NCBI GenBank assembly: GCA_022827195.1
Contig: JAJDTL010000004.1
Span: 124,001 to 188,000, forward strand
Length of the DNA stretch: 64,000 nucleotides
Reading direction: 5' to 3'
DNA from: Caldilineaceae bacterium
Lineage (GTDB): Bacteria > Chloroflexota > Anaerolineae > Caldilineales > Caldilineaceae
Shown here: positions 40,386 through 49,816 of the stretch, in pieces
Layout: each line of letters begins with the position of its first letter
How positions within the stretch are numbered: position 1 is the first letter of the stretch
Position numbers and translations under genes: made by a program
Notes under the pieces: model-generated
What the model saw: only the letters and a program-made list of their open reading frames with translations
Databases searched by the model: none
Told to the model about the DNA's origin: nothing

Positions 40386-41438
40386 ATGCAGAACCGTTAT
40401 CGCGCCGCGGTCGTCGGTCTGTCCGGCATCTCCGCAAACCGGCCCGCACCGCAAGCAGACAGCATACTGAAGTCGCCCAGTCCGTCCTCTCATCTTGGCG
40501 CGTACCATCTCGTGCCCCAGACCGACGTAGTTGCAGTCTGCGACCTGAAGACTGAGCTGTTCGAAAGGGTGGCGCAGACATGGGGCCAGGAGTTCGGTGA
40601 GCTGGAGACATACACCGACTACCGCGCCATGATCGAGCGGGAGAATCTGGACATATTGAGCGTTTGCACTTCGGACCACCGGCATACCGACATCGTCATC
40701 GCCGCGGCCAATGCCGGCGTAAAGGGAATCATCTGCGAAAAGCCGCTTGCCACCAGCGTCGACGAAGCAACGCGCATGATCCAAGCCTGCGAGGCCAGCG
40801 GCTCGCTTCTTGTCGTCGATCACACCAATCGCTGGCGTCCACACTACGACGTGGCCAGGCAGGCGATCCGCGACGGATCGATTGGCAAAGTGCACCGAAT
40901 CGTCGCCCACCTCGGCACCCCGCGCGCCATGATGTTCCGCAACGGTACACACCTGATAGACGGCGTCTGCTTCTTTGCCGATTCGGACCCGGAGTGGGTC
41001 TTCGGGCACCTTGAACCGGGATACGACCACTACGACAGGTACCTGGGGGACGGCGGGCGCGACCCGGCGACCGATCCGGCAGCCTCCGCCTACGTCCACT
41101 TTCGCAACGGCGTGCGCGCCTTCATCAATCTGGCAAAAGAGCAGTTCCGGGACAGCTTCCGCTACCAGGTGTTCGGCGAGACCGGCCTGATCGAGGTCCA
41201 CCCCAGCCGTGTTATCCGCCGCGACCGCAACACGACCGAGTTCTTTCCCTTTCCCGACCACCAGTTCATCGGCATCCCGGCTTGCGTCGTCGAACTGATC
41301 AACGCAATCGAAAACGGCGGCGACCTGCTCAGCCCGGCAAGAGAAGCCAAGAAGACGGTCGAGATTCTTGTCGGCATTCTGCAGTCCCACGCCCGCGGCA
41401 ACGTCCGCGTCGACCTGCCGCTGCCGCCGGGGCACTGA
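40386..41438 (+). CDS. Gfo/Idh/MocA-family oxidoreductase (copy 3)
   Basis: 350 residues from ATG 40386, just after the Ldh2 stop. The N-terminus RAAVVGLSGISANRPAPQAD carries a short insertion with SPSPSSHLGAYHLVPQTDVV before the second strand. The catalytic-lysine motif CEKPLATSVDEATRMIQACE is present. The C-terminal domain has a conserved HLIDGVCFFAD. Probably acts with the neighbouring enzymes on a sugar or polyol substrate. Confidence 0.9.
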   Translation: MQNRYRAAVVGLSGISANRPAPQADSILKSPSPSSHLGAYHLVPQTDVVAVCDLKTELFERVAQTWGQEFGELETYTDYRAMIERENLDILSVCTSDHRHTDIVIAAANAGVKGIICEKPLATSVDEATRMIQACEASGSLLVVDHTNRWRPHYDVARQAIRDGSIGKVHRIVAHLGTPRAMMFRNGTHLIDGVCFFADSDPEWVFGHLEPGYDHYDRYLGDGGRDPATDPAASAYVHFRNGVRAFINLAKEQFRDSFRYQVFGETGLIEVHPSRVIRRDRNTTEFFPFPDHQFIGIPACVVELINAIENGGDLLSPAREAKKTVEILVGILQSHARGNVRVDLPLPPGH

Positions 41439-41443
41439 GGCCG

Positions 41444-43144
41444 ATGCGTGCGGTTTCCGATCTGAGTAAGTTCCCCGTTGCCGGTCAGGCTAGCTACGGG
41501 CCCGAATTGACCTGCCCCAACCCGCGCGGCTGGTACCATTCGGTCGCCAATGTTGTGAACACGCCGGCCGGGCTGGTCGCCGTCTACCGGCTCTCTGATT
41601 CGCACACCGCGGTCGCAACCCACATCATGGTCGCCTACTCCACCGACCGCGGCCGCAGCTGGTTCGGGCACCGCTCCATATCCAGTCGAAACGTCTGGGA
41701 ACACAATGCCGTTTGGATCGCCCCGCAGTTGAGCTGCCTCAACGACGGGCGGCTCCTTGTCATCTGCGATTTGGGCCGCCGCCTTCCCGGTGAGGACTGG
41801 CCGCGTCTCGCGCACTGGCAGCGCCCGGGACGGGGGATGGCGAACTACCTCTTTTGGAGCGATGACGACGGCCAGAGCTGGAGCCGGCCGGTCAAATGCG
41901 ACGACGTTGGCGGCGAGCCGGGCTATATTGTGGAGCTGCACGACGGAACGCTCGTCTACACGCGTACAGAGTCGGTCGAGTCAGATTCTTTCGAAAACCC
42001 GCCGCCCCCCGAGCACAGGATCTACTGCAGGAACGTAGCCGTTTTTTCCGAAGACCGCGGGCAAACGTGGGACCGGACCGCGGTCGTCTCCGACGATCCC
42101 TATCACGGCGACGCCGAAGTCGGCCTCGTGGAGCCGGAACCGGGCCATCTGCTGGCCGTGACGCGGATCGGCTACGGGAACGGCGACTACGGACAGCCCA
42201 GCCGCTTCATTCATAGCTATGACGCCGGCAGAACATGGGAAGAACCGCAGCTGGCGCCGTTCTACGGGCAGCGGACGGCGGTCCACCGACTGCGATCGGG
42301 CAGGCTGTTGGTCACCTATCGCAATCGCTGGGGGACTCTCGCCAGTTATGCATTTGTTTGGGAGCCGTCGGAGGTGCTGGGATTCGAACCGGCCTCTTTC
42401 ATTTGGGACGAGTCCCGCTGCAAGCTGGCGCGCGGTGAGCTTGTCCTTGCGACCGATCGCGGCGACGAGAACAAGGTCTTCTTCTCTCTGTATCCGGCAT
42501 TGACCGGCGAGGCGCGCGTTGAGATGGAGGCTGAGGTCCGTCTGGCCGGTGCAACGAGCGACGGATGCGATCTATTTGCGGGCTGCCATCTGCGTCTGTC
42601 GGCGCAGGGAATACGCTTGGTCGGTGGGGAAGAGGAGGAGGAGGTTCATACTGCTGCCGGCCCGGCGCCGGCGGAAGGCGGCAGGACTGGCCGCCGGTCG
42701 AAGCTTAGCCGGCTGGATACGTCGGCGTGGCACCGCTACAGAATCGTCAGGGCTGATGGCGAGATTGCGCTATTCGTGGACGGACGTCCCCTGCTGCGGG
42801 AACGGGCAGAACCCTACGAAAACCGGCTTGTTCGCTTCGGCAGCGATGTGCCCTCTGAGTCACACTGGAGAAGCGTAAGGGCCACAGTAGAGAACAGACA
42901 CGGGCACAGTATCGACTGGTCCTGGCGGGCGGACGAGGGGGCTTATCCGGACCAGTTCCGGCGGGATAGAATGGTACTACTGGATGCCGCAGCAGACTCC
43001 GGTTACAGCAACTGGGACCAGATGGAGGACGGCACGATTGTCGTCGCCGACTATACCAATCAGGCGTTTTACGACGCGGCCTCGCGGCTGGGCCCGCAGC
43101 CACACATCAGGGCATATAGAATCAGCGAAGAGGAGTTGATATGA
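41444..43144 (+). CDS. BNR/Asp-box sialidase-like protein with C-terminal jelly-roll domain
   Basis: 566 residues from ATG 41444. At least four Asp-box repeats (S-x-D-x-G-x-x-W) are visible: STDRGRSW, SDDDGQSW, SEDRGQTW and SYDAGRTW, defining a six-bladed sialidase-type propeller (about 1-340). The C-terminal part (about 350-560), with WHRYRIVRADGEIALFVDGR, resembles a concanavalin-like (LamG-type) binding domain. No signal peptide, so probably cytoplasmic and acting on imported glycosides. Its stop overlaps the next Gfo/Idh start (ATGA). A true sialidase or a related exo-glycosidase. Confidence 0.8.
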   Translation: MRAVSDLSKFPVAGQASYGPELTCPNPRGWYHSVANVVNTPAGLVAVYRLSDSHTAVATHIMVAYSTDRGRSWFGHRSISSRNVWEHNAVWIAPQLSCLNDGRLLVICDLGRRLPGEDWPRLAHWQRPGRGMANYLFWSDDDGQSWSRPVKCDDVGGEPGYIVELHDGTLVYTRTESVESDSFENPPPPEHRIYCRNVAVFSEDRGQTWDRTAVVSDDPYHGDAEVGLVEPEPGHLLAVTRIGYGNGDYGQPSRFIHSYDAGRTWEEPQLAPFYGQRTAVHRLRSGRLLVTYRNRWGTLASYAFVWEPSEVLGFEPASFIWDESRCKLARGELVLATDRGDENKVFFSLYPALTGEARVEMEAEVRLAGATSDGCDLFAGCHLRLSAQGIRLVGGEEEEEVHTAAGPAPAEGGRTGRRSKLSRLDTSAWHRYRIVRADGEIALFVDGRPLLRERAEPYENRLVRFGSDVPSESHWRSVRATVENRHGHSIDWSWRADEGAYPDQFRRDRMVLLDAAADSGYSNWDQMEDGTIVVADYTNQAFYDAASRLGPQPHIRAYRISEEELI

Positions 43145-44226
43145 CAACGTACCGGGCCGGCGTAATCGGTCATACAGGCAGGGGCAACTACGGGCACAGT
43201 CTGGATACGGTCTACCTCGGCATGGAGGAAATCGATCTGGTCGCCGTGGCCGACGCCGACGCCGACGGTCTGACTGAAGCCGGCGAGCGCCTCGGAGTGG
43301 GAACGGCCGGCTGCTATTCCGACTACCGCCGGATGCTGGAGCAGGAGGAGTTGGACATCGTCAGCGTCGCCCCGCGCTGGCTCGACCAGAAACGTGACAT
43401 GGTGATCGCGGCGGCCGCGTCCGGCGTGCGCGGCATCTTCTGCGAAAAGCCGTTCGCGAGGACCGCGGCCGAGGCCGACGCCATGATAGCGGCCTGCGAA
43501 CGCGCCGGCGTCAAGATCACCGTCTCCCACCAGGGTCGCGTCAACCGCTTTTCCCACAAGATGAAGGAGATGATCGCCGACGGCGCGATCGGCGAGGTCG
43601 AAGAGGCCCACAGCGCCGGCAAGCAGGACCACCGCGGCGGCGGCCAGGACCTGATGGTCCTCGGCACGCACTCGCTCGACATGCTCTGCTTTCTCTTCGG
43701 CCATCCCCGCTGGGTGCAGGCATATATCCGGCAGGATGGACACGACGCGGGGCCTGACGACGCGCGGCAGGGGGACGAGGAGATCGGTCCCATCGTTGGC
43801 GACCACCTGCAGGCTACCTACGGCTTCGACGAAGGCATCGTCGCCACATTCTCCTCGCGGCGGCAGACCGTCCGGCCCGGGCCGCGTCCCGGCGGCCTGG
43901 TCGTCCACGGGACCGAGGGAATCCTCCTCAACCGCGACGGCTACCTGTTCCACTGCCCCCATCCCAACTGGTCGCCGGCTTTCAGCGACCCGGCCTGGAA
44001 GCTGGTGCTCAAGCCGAACGATCTCGGTTTCAACACGTTGAACGCCTATATGGTGCGCGACCTGATCGCGGCTTTCGAGGAGGGCCGCGAGCCGATTTCA
44101 AGCGGACGCGACGCGCGTTGGGCGCTGGAGATGATCCTCGGCGTCTACACCGCCCATCGCCACGGCCGCACGCCGCTGCCCCTCGCCGATCGCGAGCATC
44201 CGCTGCGCGACTGGGTTTCCCGATAA
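43141..44226 (+). CDS. Gfo/Idh/MocA-family oxidoreductase (copy 4)
   Basis: 361 residues, translationally coupled to the sialidase-like gene. The cofactor loop reads GVIGHTGRGNYGHSLDTVYL, an extended glycine-rich variant. CEKPFARTAAEADAMIAACE carries the catalytic lysine, and GTHSLDMLCFLFGHPRWVQ the C-terminal His/Asp region. Some family members cleave glycosidic bonds by an oxidation/elimination/reduction cycle, and the coupling to a glycosidase-like gene suggests this or processing of the released sugar (inference). Confidence 0.9.
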   Translation: MTTYRAGVIGHTGRGNYGHSLDTVYLGMEEIDLVAVADADADGLTEAGERLGVGTAGCYSDYRRMLEQEELDIVSVAPRWLDQKRDMVIAAAASGVRGIFCEKPFARTAAEADAMIAACERAGVKITVSHQGRVNRFSHKMKEMIADGAIGEVEEAHSAGKQDHRGGGQDLMVLGTHSLDMLCFLFGHPRWVQAYIRQDGHDAGPDDARQGDEEIGPIVGDHLQATYGFDEGIVATFSSRRQTVRPGPRPGGLVVHGTEGILLNRDGYLFHCPHPNWSPAFSDPAWKLVLKPNDLGFNTLNAYMVRDLIAAFEEGREPISSGRDARWALEMILGVYTAHRHGRTPLPLADREHPLRDWVSR

Positions 44227-44265
44227 ACTGTTCCCGGAGCGAACTTCCACATTCGGAAAGGCAAA

Positions 44266-45138
44266 ATGAAACGCATCAATCAGATCATCGAACTCCTGGA
44301 GGCGGGCCAGCCGGTCTACTGGGACGGCGGACGCACACTGACCTACGAAGGCGGCGTCAAGTCCGCCCAGACCCACGCCGACTGGCTCGTCATCGGTATC
44401 GAGCACCAACCCTATGATATCGCCGGGCTCAACGCCTTTATGCATGGCCTGGTGGCCGGCGGACCCACACGCAGCGGCCATCGCACGCCCCCTGTCCTGG
44501 TCACGCTCCCCTTCGACGGCGTTGACGAGTATGTCGTCCGCAACAACGCCTGGATGATCAAGCAGGTCATGGCGACCGGCATTCACGGCATCCTGCTCTG
44601 CCACGCCGAATCGCCCGGCGCGGTCAAGGAGTTCGTCGAGTGGGTGCGTTTTCCCTTCCACACGCCCGGCGTCGGCGCCGGACTGAACATGGGACGCCGC
44701 GGCTCCGGCGGCCAGGACAACGCCGCCCAAATCTGGGGCCTCTCCACCCAGGACTATCTGCGCAAGGCCGACGTCTGGCCGCTCAATCCGGACGGCGAAA
44801 TCGTTCTCGGTATCAAGATCGAAAACAGCCGCGCCCTGGAGAACGCCGAGGCCAGTACCGCGGTGCCGGGCATCGCCTTTGCAGAGTGGGGCCCATCCGA
44901 CATGCGCATGACCTTCGGTTACGACACCGTGCGCACGCGCGAGAACACTGAGGAAGGCGACCTTCGGGCCGCGCGCGATCGCGTATTCGCCGCCTGCAAA
45001 GCCGCCAACATCGGATTCCTGGACGCGGTATATCCAGACGACGTCGCTGCCAAGATTGACGAGGGCATCACCTTCCCCGCCGGCGACGAGGAGAGCGCCA
45101 GGGCTGGGCGGCTACACACCGGGCGCACCTTCGACTGA
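44266..45138 (+). CDS. HpcH/HpaI-family aldolase
   Basis: 290 residues with AAAGG before ATG 44266. TIM-barrel class II (metal) pyruvate aldolase. The motifs THADWLVIGIEHQPYDI (catalytic His region), GIHGILLCHAESPGAVKEFV, GIKIENSRALENAEA (with the metal-binding Glu) and IAFAEWGPSDMRMTFGY (Gly-Pro-x-Asp) are all visible. It would cleave a 2-keto-3-deoxy-type acid to pyruvate and an aldehyde, the natural end step for the dehydrogenase/dehydratase genes nearby. A loop with GRRGSGGQDNAAQIWG is longer than usual. Confidence 0.88.
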   Translation: MKRINQIIELLEAGQPVYWDGGRTLTYEGGVKSAQTHADWLVIGIEHQPYDIAGLNAFMHGLVAGGPTRSGHRTPPVLVTLPFDGVDEYVVRNNAWMIKQVMATGIHGILLCHAESPGAVKEFVEWVRFPFHTPGVGAGLNMGRRGSGGQDNAAQIWGLSTQDYLRKADVWPLNPDGEIVLGIKIENSRALENAEASTAVPGIAFAEWGPSDMRMTFGYDTVRTRENTEEGDLRAARDRVFAACKAANIGFLDAVYPDDVAAKIDEGITFPAGDEESARAGRLHTGRTFD

Positions 45139-45149
45139 GGAGCAACGGG

Positions 45150-45521
45150 GTGACGGGCGACGAACTCCTCACGATTGCAGTCTTGGGCCCACTGGTCCTC
45201 GTGTCGCCTCCAATTTACTGCCTCTTCCTGTTCAGGCCAGAGAGATTCCTTGCATGGCAAATCAGGTTCTGGCAGCGGCTTTTCAGATTCGAACGAAAGC
45301 CGGGCGAGGAGTGGCCCGACGTGAAGATAGACCCCTGGCCCTCCGCCTTCTTTCGCTTTTTCCTGGGTGCGCCTGCCGAGGACGTCTTTCTCCATGCCGC
45401 CGATGAGCCCGAGAGGTTTCCCCGCGTCCTCCTGCAGATCAGGCTTCTGGGTCTGCTCCTGTTCCTCATGTGGACCGTCTGGGCAGGCAGACTGATTGGC
45501 TTGTTGCTCTCAGGCAGATAA
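45150..45521 (+). CDS. Hypothetical membrane protein
   Basis: 123 residues with a GTG start at 45150, 11 bp after the aldolase stop; GAGGAG lies upstream. Two hydrophobic segments (about 5-27 and 95-120) flank a cytoplasmic or external stretch rich in Phe/Arg/Trp (QIRFWQRLFRFERKPGEEWP). No known domain recognised. It may be cotranscribed with the aldolase by position only. Confidence 0.6.
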   Translation: MTGDELLTIAVLGPLVLVSPPIYCLFLFRPERFLAWQIRFWQRLFRFERKPGEEWPDVKIDPWPSAFFRFFLGAPAEDVFLHAADEPERFPRVLLQIRLLGLLLFLMWTVWAGRLIGLLLSGR

Positions 45522-46022
45522 GTACATTGAAACTCAGCAACTCTAAACCTGATGCGGGGGCACTCTGTGGACCGCCTGCCGAACAGGACGTTTGTACATT
45601 GTCGTGGGCGTTCGGGTCCAACCCCTCAACCTGCCTGCGGAAAGAGATCTGGATCCGAATGCAGACAGGGAACTGCAAGGGAACTTGCGGCCGATGAACC
45701 CGACAGATGTCCGCGGGCAACCAACCAGGTCAGAGTAGGCGGCCTGCATCGGTTCCTGTTCTGGCGCGTCCGGACCCCCTTTGCAGTCTGTGTGTTTTTC
45801 CTTGTCATCTCGTCCGGTCAGGGAGAGTTCTCATGGCCTCTGAGCAAGCCTTGTACAAAGGGCTCCCGTTTGCGGGGAACGCACCGGGTCCAGGGCCTGG
45901 CCGATCTCCGGCAGCAACTTTGATGCCACGCACCAGAACTCAGGACCGAACACCTCTCTTTGCCCGCCGATCGACATGGACTATACTGACCGCACCGTCC
46001 CGATCGAACGTTAGCGACCCCA
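45522..46022. other. Intergenic region, 501 bp
   Basis: No gene supported; short frames here lack codon bias. A possible promoter for the Kelch gene lies at 45960-45987. Confidence 0.55.
45960..45987 (+). promoter_or_regulatory. Possible promoter of the Kelch gene
   Basis: TTGCCC (45960-45965), 16-bp spacer and TATACT (45982-45987), about 35 bp before the start codon. Confidence 0.4.
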
Positions 46023-47120
46023 ATGTCACTCCAAATCAGCTGGCGGAAAGCTCCAGTTTACCCCGCACTTATCAAAGGACCCGCGGTCGGCGTAGTCAAC
46101 GGCCATCTCCTGGTTGCCGGCGGTATGTCATACCCCTGGCGCGAAGTCGAATATGGATTCGGCGCGCCGATCCTGGAGCAGGACGAACCACCCTCGCGGG
46201 ACGGGGCTCCCACAATCGGTGAGTGGTACCCTCTCCCGCCCATTCCCATTGGCCCCGGATGGACATCCGGCGCTGCAGTGGCCGGAGGACTCGCCGTCGT
46301 CGGCGGAAGACGCCGCGCGGTCGGCAACCGCGCCACCGCCGACGTCTGGTTTCTCGACGTTCACGGCGGAGCCTCCACCTGGGAACGCCTGCCCGACCGG
46401 CCATCCACCGCCATGGTCGCCACGACATTTGCCCACGATGACCTGCTCTATACCGCTTTCGGCACCGACTGGCAGCCGCACGAACATGCCACCGGTGACC
46501 CCAACATTTACTGCCTGGACGTGCGCGGTCGCGGCAAGTGGGAAACTGCAGCCCGATTCCCCGGAGACGCCCGCTGGATGTGCGGCATGGGCATCTGCCA
46601 GGGGAAACTCTACGTCATCGGCGGCCACGACATTCCCGTCGGCGGCGCAGGCGACCTCAAGCCCCACAACGCCTTGCATACCTTCGGCGACGGGAAGGCG
46701 CACGGGGGCAGAGTCAACCACGTCACCTTTCGCGGGGCCTGGGCGTGCGACCTCTCATCCGGCAGCTGGCGCGAGCTGCCGCGTCCGCCGCGGGCATTCG
46801 TCGCCGACGCCTTCACGGTCAGCGACCGCTGGATCGTCCTCACCGGCGGCCAGAACTGGATCGTCTCGAAAGAAGGAGTCTCCACACAGATCATGGGACA
46901 CGTGCCCGAACTCGACTTCGTCTGCCATTCCCACGAGGCCTGGGCCTATGATACCCAGGAAGACGAGTGGACAGCTCTCGATCCCCTGCCCTACGGCATC
47001 GCCTCGCACCGCGTCGCCGTCTGGCAGGACCGCGTCTTCCTCGTTGGCAATGAGACCCGCGACAGGGTACGCGGAAACACCTTCGGAACCGTCTTCCAAG
47101 GCCAAATCAGCATCGCTTGA
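46023..47120 (+). CDS. Kelch-repeat beta-propeller protein
   Basis: 365 residues. Kelch repeats are marked by GG dipeptides after hydrophobic strands followed by Tyr/Trp: GHLLVAGGMSYPW, GLAVVGGRRRAVG, GKLYVIGGHDIP and RWIVLTGGQNW, giving a six-bladed propeller resembling the mutarotase NanM. No signal peptide. With the sialidase-like gene upstream, a sugar epimerase/mutarotase role or a galactose-oxidase-like fold is possible. No copper-binding Tyr-Cys site could be identified. A PhyH oxygenase gene follows 46 bp later. Confidence 0.75.
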   Translation: MSLQISWRKAPVYPALIKGPAVGVVNGHLLVAGGMSYPWREVEYGFGAPILEQDEPPSRDGAPTIGEWYPLPPIPIGPGWTSGAAVAGGLAVVGGRRRAVGNRATADVWFLDVHGGASTWERLPDRPSTAMVATTFAHDDLLYTAFGTDWQPHEHATGDPNIYCLDVRGRGKWETAARFPGDARWMCGMGICQGKLYVIGGHDIPVGGAGDLKPHNALHTFGDGKAHGGRVNHVTFRGAWACDLSSGSWRELPRPPRAFVADAFTVSDRWIVLTGGQNWIVSKEGVSTQIMGHVPELDFVCHSHEAWAYDTQEDEWTALDPLPYGIASHRVAVWQDRVFLVGNETRDRVRGNTFGTVFQGQISIA

Positions 47121-47166
47121 CCACAAGGGTGCTACCCTTCAACTATCTTGAGGAGGCGAACCGATC

Positions 47167-48069
47167 ATGAGAGCTCCGGCAGTAGCAGATGGAACCAAGG
47201 TCTCAATGTCCGGACATGAGCTCGTTTTCGGACAGAACATCTTCACACCGCGCGATGCCAATGGCATATTGCACGACGCGGCAGAACTGCACGCCAGGAT
47301 TGAAGAAGACGGTTACCTACTCATCCGCGGGTTTTACGACCGTGAAGCCGTGCTTTCCGCCAGGATTGACATTCTGAAGCAGCTGTCGGAGCAAGGGCGT
47401 CTCGCAAAGGATGTCCCTATGGAGAAAGGCGCAGTTGGGCAGGAAGGCGGCAACGCCGTCCTTCCACACGACGATGTCCTCAAGATGCCCAACTACCTGC
47501 GCCTCGTCAATTCGCGCCGCATCATGGCCTTCTTTGAACGGTTCCTGGGCGGGCCGGTCCTGACGCTGGACCACAAATGGCCGCGCGCGGTCAGCACGGG
47601 AGTGAGCACAGGCGCCCACTATGACGTTGTGTTCATGGGCGCGGGCACAAAGCAGTTGTACACGGCCTGGACGCCGCTGGACGACATTTCGCTGACTATG
47701 GGCCCTCTCGCTTTTTGCCCCGGCTCCAACCGGCTCGACATTCTGCGCTCCACTTATGGGACGGCCGACGCGCACAACGACCTCCTCGACGGCCACCTCA
47801 GCCGCGACCCTCATGACCTGATCGAAAGCCTCGGCGTGCAGTGGGCGTCCACGCCTTTCCGCGCCGGCGACGTGATGATATTTGGCATGTTCTTTCTGCA
47901 CGGTTCGCTGGACAACGTCTCCGACCGCTACCGCATCAGCACGGACACTCGCTACCAGTTGGCCTCCGAGCCGGTCGACGAGCGTCACATGGGGCCGCAC
48001 CCGGGCAATATCCCCAAAGCCGAGAACCGCAAGACGATGGCAGAAATGCGGGAAATGTGGGGCATCTGA
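47167..48069 (+). CDS. Phytanoyl-CoA dioxygenase (PhyH)-family oxygenase
   Basis: 300 residues, GAGGAGG before ATG 47167. ARIEEDGYLLIRGFYDREAV is the usual PhyH N-terminus. The HxD iron motif is THYD-like in GAHYDVVFMGAG (His-Tyr-Asp), and the distal His sits in FLHGSLDNVSDRYRIS with the 2-oxoglutarate Arg. Neighbours are the Kelch protein and the glycosidase-like propeller protein, on the same strand with short gaps. Substrate unknown. Confidence 0.9.
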   Translation: MRAPAVADGTKVSMSGHELVFGQNIFTPRDANGILHDAAELHARIEEDGYLLIRGFYDREAVLSARIDILKQLSEQGRLAKDVPMEKGAVGQEGGNAVLPHDDVLKMPNYLRLVNSRRIMAFFERFLGGPVLTLDHKWPRAVSTGVSTGAHYDVVFMGAGTKQLYTAWTPLDDISLTMGPLAFCPGSNRLDILRSTYGTADAHNDLLDGHLSRDPHDLIESLGVQWASTPFRAGDVMIFGMFFLHGSLDNVSDRYRISTDTRYQLASEPVDERHMGPHPGNIPKAENRKTMAEMREMWGI

Positions 48070-48120
48070 CGCATTGGCCATCCACCAGACCATTTCCCGC
48101 AACCGGAGGTCCCGCGCAAA

Positions 48121-49770
48121 GTGAACACGCCTGAACGCCAGAGTCCAACCGAGCCACTCGACATCCAGCAGAAGACCGATGCAATCAGGTCCGGCGCCCG
48201 GCCGGTCGAAAGGGACTACCCCTACATTCCGCCCGACTACCGTGTGCCCTTCCTCCACATCGGCACCGAGCGCCAGCTCTTCCTCGACAACTTCATCCTC
48301 GACCACCTTGAAGGCGTACGCCGCGACGTTTGCGTTCCCGCCAAAACAGCCGAACCTCTGCTCGCCTGGTCCGACCTGCCGTGGGAGCAGGTGCAGTTCA
48401 ATCCCGGCACCGCCGGCGTCGTCCACGACCCCGACGACGGCCTCTTCAAAATGTGGTACTGGCAGGGTTTGACTGGACACGCTTTCAACGAGGGTCAAGT
48501 ACTCTGTTACGCTGAATCCAGGGACGCGCTCCGCTGGGAAAAGCCGCTGCGCGACGACTGCCTTCCCTTTGAGGGGCACAAGGCAACCAACATCGTCCAT
48601 CCGGACGTGTCCCAGTCCGGCTTGGCGCTCAACCATGACCGCAGCGACCCCGACCGCAAGTACCTGCTCGTAAACTGGCCGCCGAAAGCGGCGCGCGTTC
48701 GCCCTCCCGGCAGCCCCCGCCTCTCGCGCGTCGACGCCTCGCCCGACGGAATCCGCTGGCAGACGATCAGCGAGGAGAGTGCATTTCCACATCACCACGA
48801 ACAGAAGATATTCTGGGACGGGAGCATCCGGCGCTGGGTCGGCTTCAGCCAGTACTCGCATCACCAGAACTTTCTTTACCGAAAGCGTCAGATTGGCCGC
48901 CAGGAGAGCGCCGACTTCATCAACTGGTCGCCCAAGGAGGTCGCGCTTTCCGCCGACTGGGACGCCAACCTGCCGCCCGACCTCGAGATGCACGACATGT
49001 CGGCACGCAAGGTCGGGGGCCTCTATATCGGCATAACAAGCGAGTTCATGGCCGAGCCTTTCTGGCAGGAGCGAGACGGCCACAACTGGCGCGACCAGGC
49101 TTTCAGCCGCCTGGGTCTCTATACCAGCCGCGACGGCAGGCGCTGGCAGCGCGTGGGCGGCCCCGGTCCCTGGGTCGACACCGGCGATCCGGGAGACCAG
49201 GACTACGGGTTCGCGTGCTTCACACCCGCGGGGACGCTCGTACACGACGGTCGCATGGTGATCCCCTACAGCGCCAATCCGCAGAAGCAGAGCTGGCTGC
49301 ACCCCGGGCCGCCGACACCGCTCTATCCTCGCGAGGAGTTCGCGCGCCGGCAACAGGAATGGAGGGCGCGCGCGGCGATTCAGGGCGAGTCTGGAGTCCG
49401 GCGGGCGGTCAACGGCCTGATCCTGCGCGAAGACGGCTGGGCCCGTCTCGTCCCAGCCTACGAGTCCGGCCGGGTCCTAACCAAACAGTTCGTGTTCGAA
49501 GGGGACTCGCTGCGCGTCAATGCCGACTGCCGCTACGGATACGTCCGCGTCGAGCTCCTCGATCCCTGCTTCCAGCCGTACGATGGCTTCTCGGCGCAGC
49601 AGTGCGACCCGCTCATCGGGGCGGCGGACCAGATCTGGCACACGGTCCGCTGGCAGGGCGGAGGCGACCTGCGGACGCTGTGGGACAGACCGGTGAGGAT
49701 TCGGTTTCAAGTGCATGAGGCCAGCCTTTATTCTTTTCAGTTTCTCAATTCGGAAAATGATGTAGAATAG
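48121..49770 (+). CDS. Glycosidase-like five-bladed propeller protein (copy 1)
   Basis: 549 residues with a GTG start at 48121 (GGAGG about 12 nt upstream). IGTERQLFLDNFILDHLEGV and DPDDGLFKMWYWQG recall the large group of GH43/GH32-like propeller proteins common in planctomycetes and Chloroflexota. Conserved acidic residues occur in DNF, DPDDG and DASPDGIRW, and a C-terminal beta-rich module (REDGWARLVPAYESGRVLTK) follows. No signal peptide seen. It is a full-length paralogue of the protein at 53620-55314 and ends 46 bp before the candidate selenoprotein. Confidence 0.7.
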   Translation: MNTPERQSPTEPLDIQQKTDAIRSGARPVERDYPYIPPDYRVPFLHIGTERQLFLDNFILDHLEGVRRDVCVPAKTAEPLLAWSDLPWEQVQFNPGTAGVVHDPDDGLFKMWYWQGLTGHAFNEGQVLCYAESRDALRWEKPLRDDCLPFEGHKATNIVHPDVSQSGLALNHDRSDPDRKYLLVNWPPKAARVRPPGSPRLSRVDASPDGIRWQTISEESAFPHHHEQKIFWDGSIRRWVGFSQYSHHQNFLYRKRQIGRQESADFINWSPKEVALSADWDANLPPDLEMHDMSARKVGGLYIGITSEFMAEPFWQERDGHNWRDQAFSRLGLYTSRDGRRWQRVGGPGPWVDTGDPGDQDYGFACFTPAGTLVHDGRMVIPYSANPQKQSWLHPGPPTPLYPREEFARRQQEWRARAAIQGESGVRRAVNGLILREDGWARLVPAYESGRVLTKQFVFEGDSLRVNADCRYGYVRVELLDPCFQPYDGFSAQQCDPLIGAADQIWHTVRWQGGGDLRTLWDRPVRIRFQVHEASLYSFQFLNSENDVE

Positions 49771-49816
49771 GCGGAGACAGGACCTAATCGAGAATCCAAT
49801 TTGTAAGGAGCAATGT

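Noticed and set aside
47317..49353. 678-codon minus-strand open frame
   Set aside because: It overlaps two recognisable plus-strand genes (PhyH and the propeller protein) and shows no protein family features.
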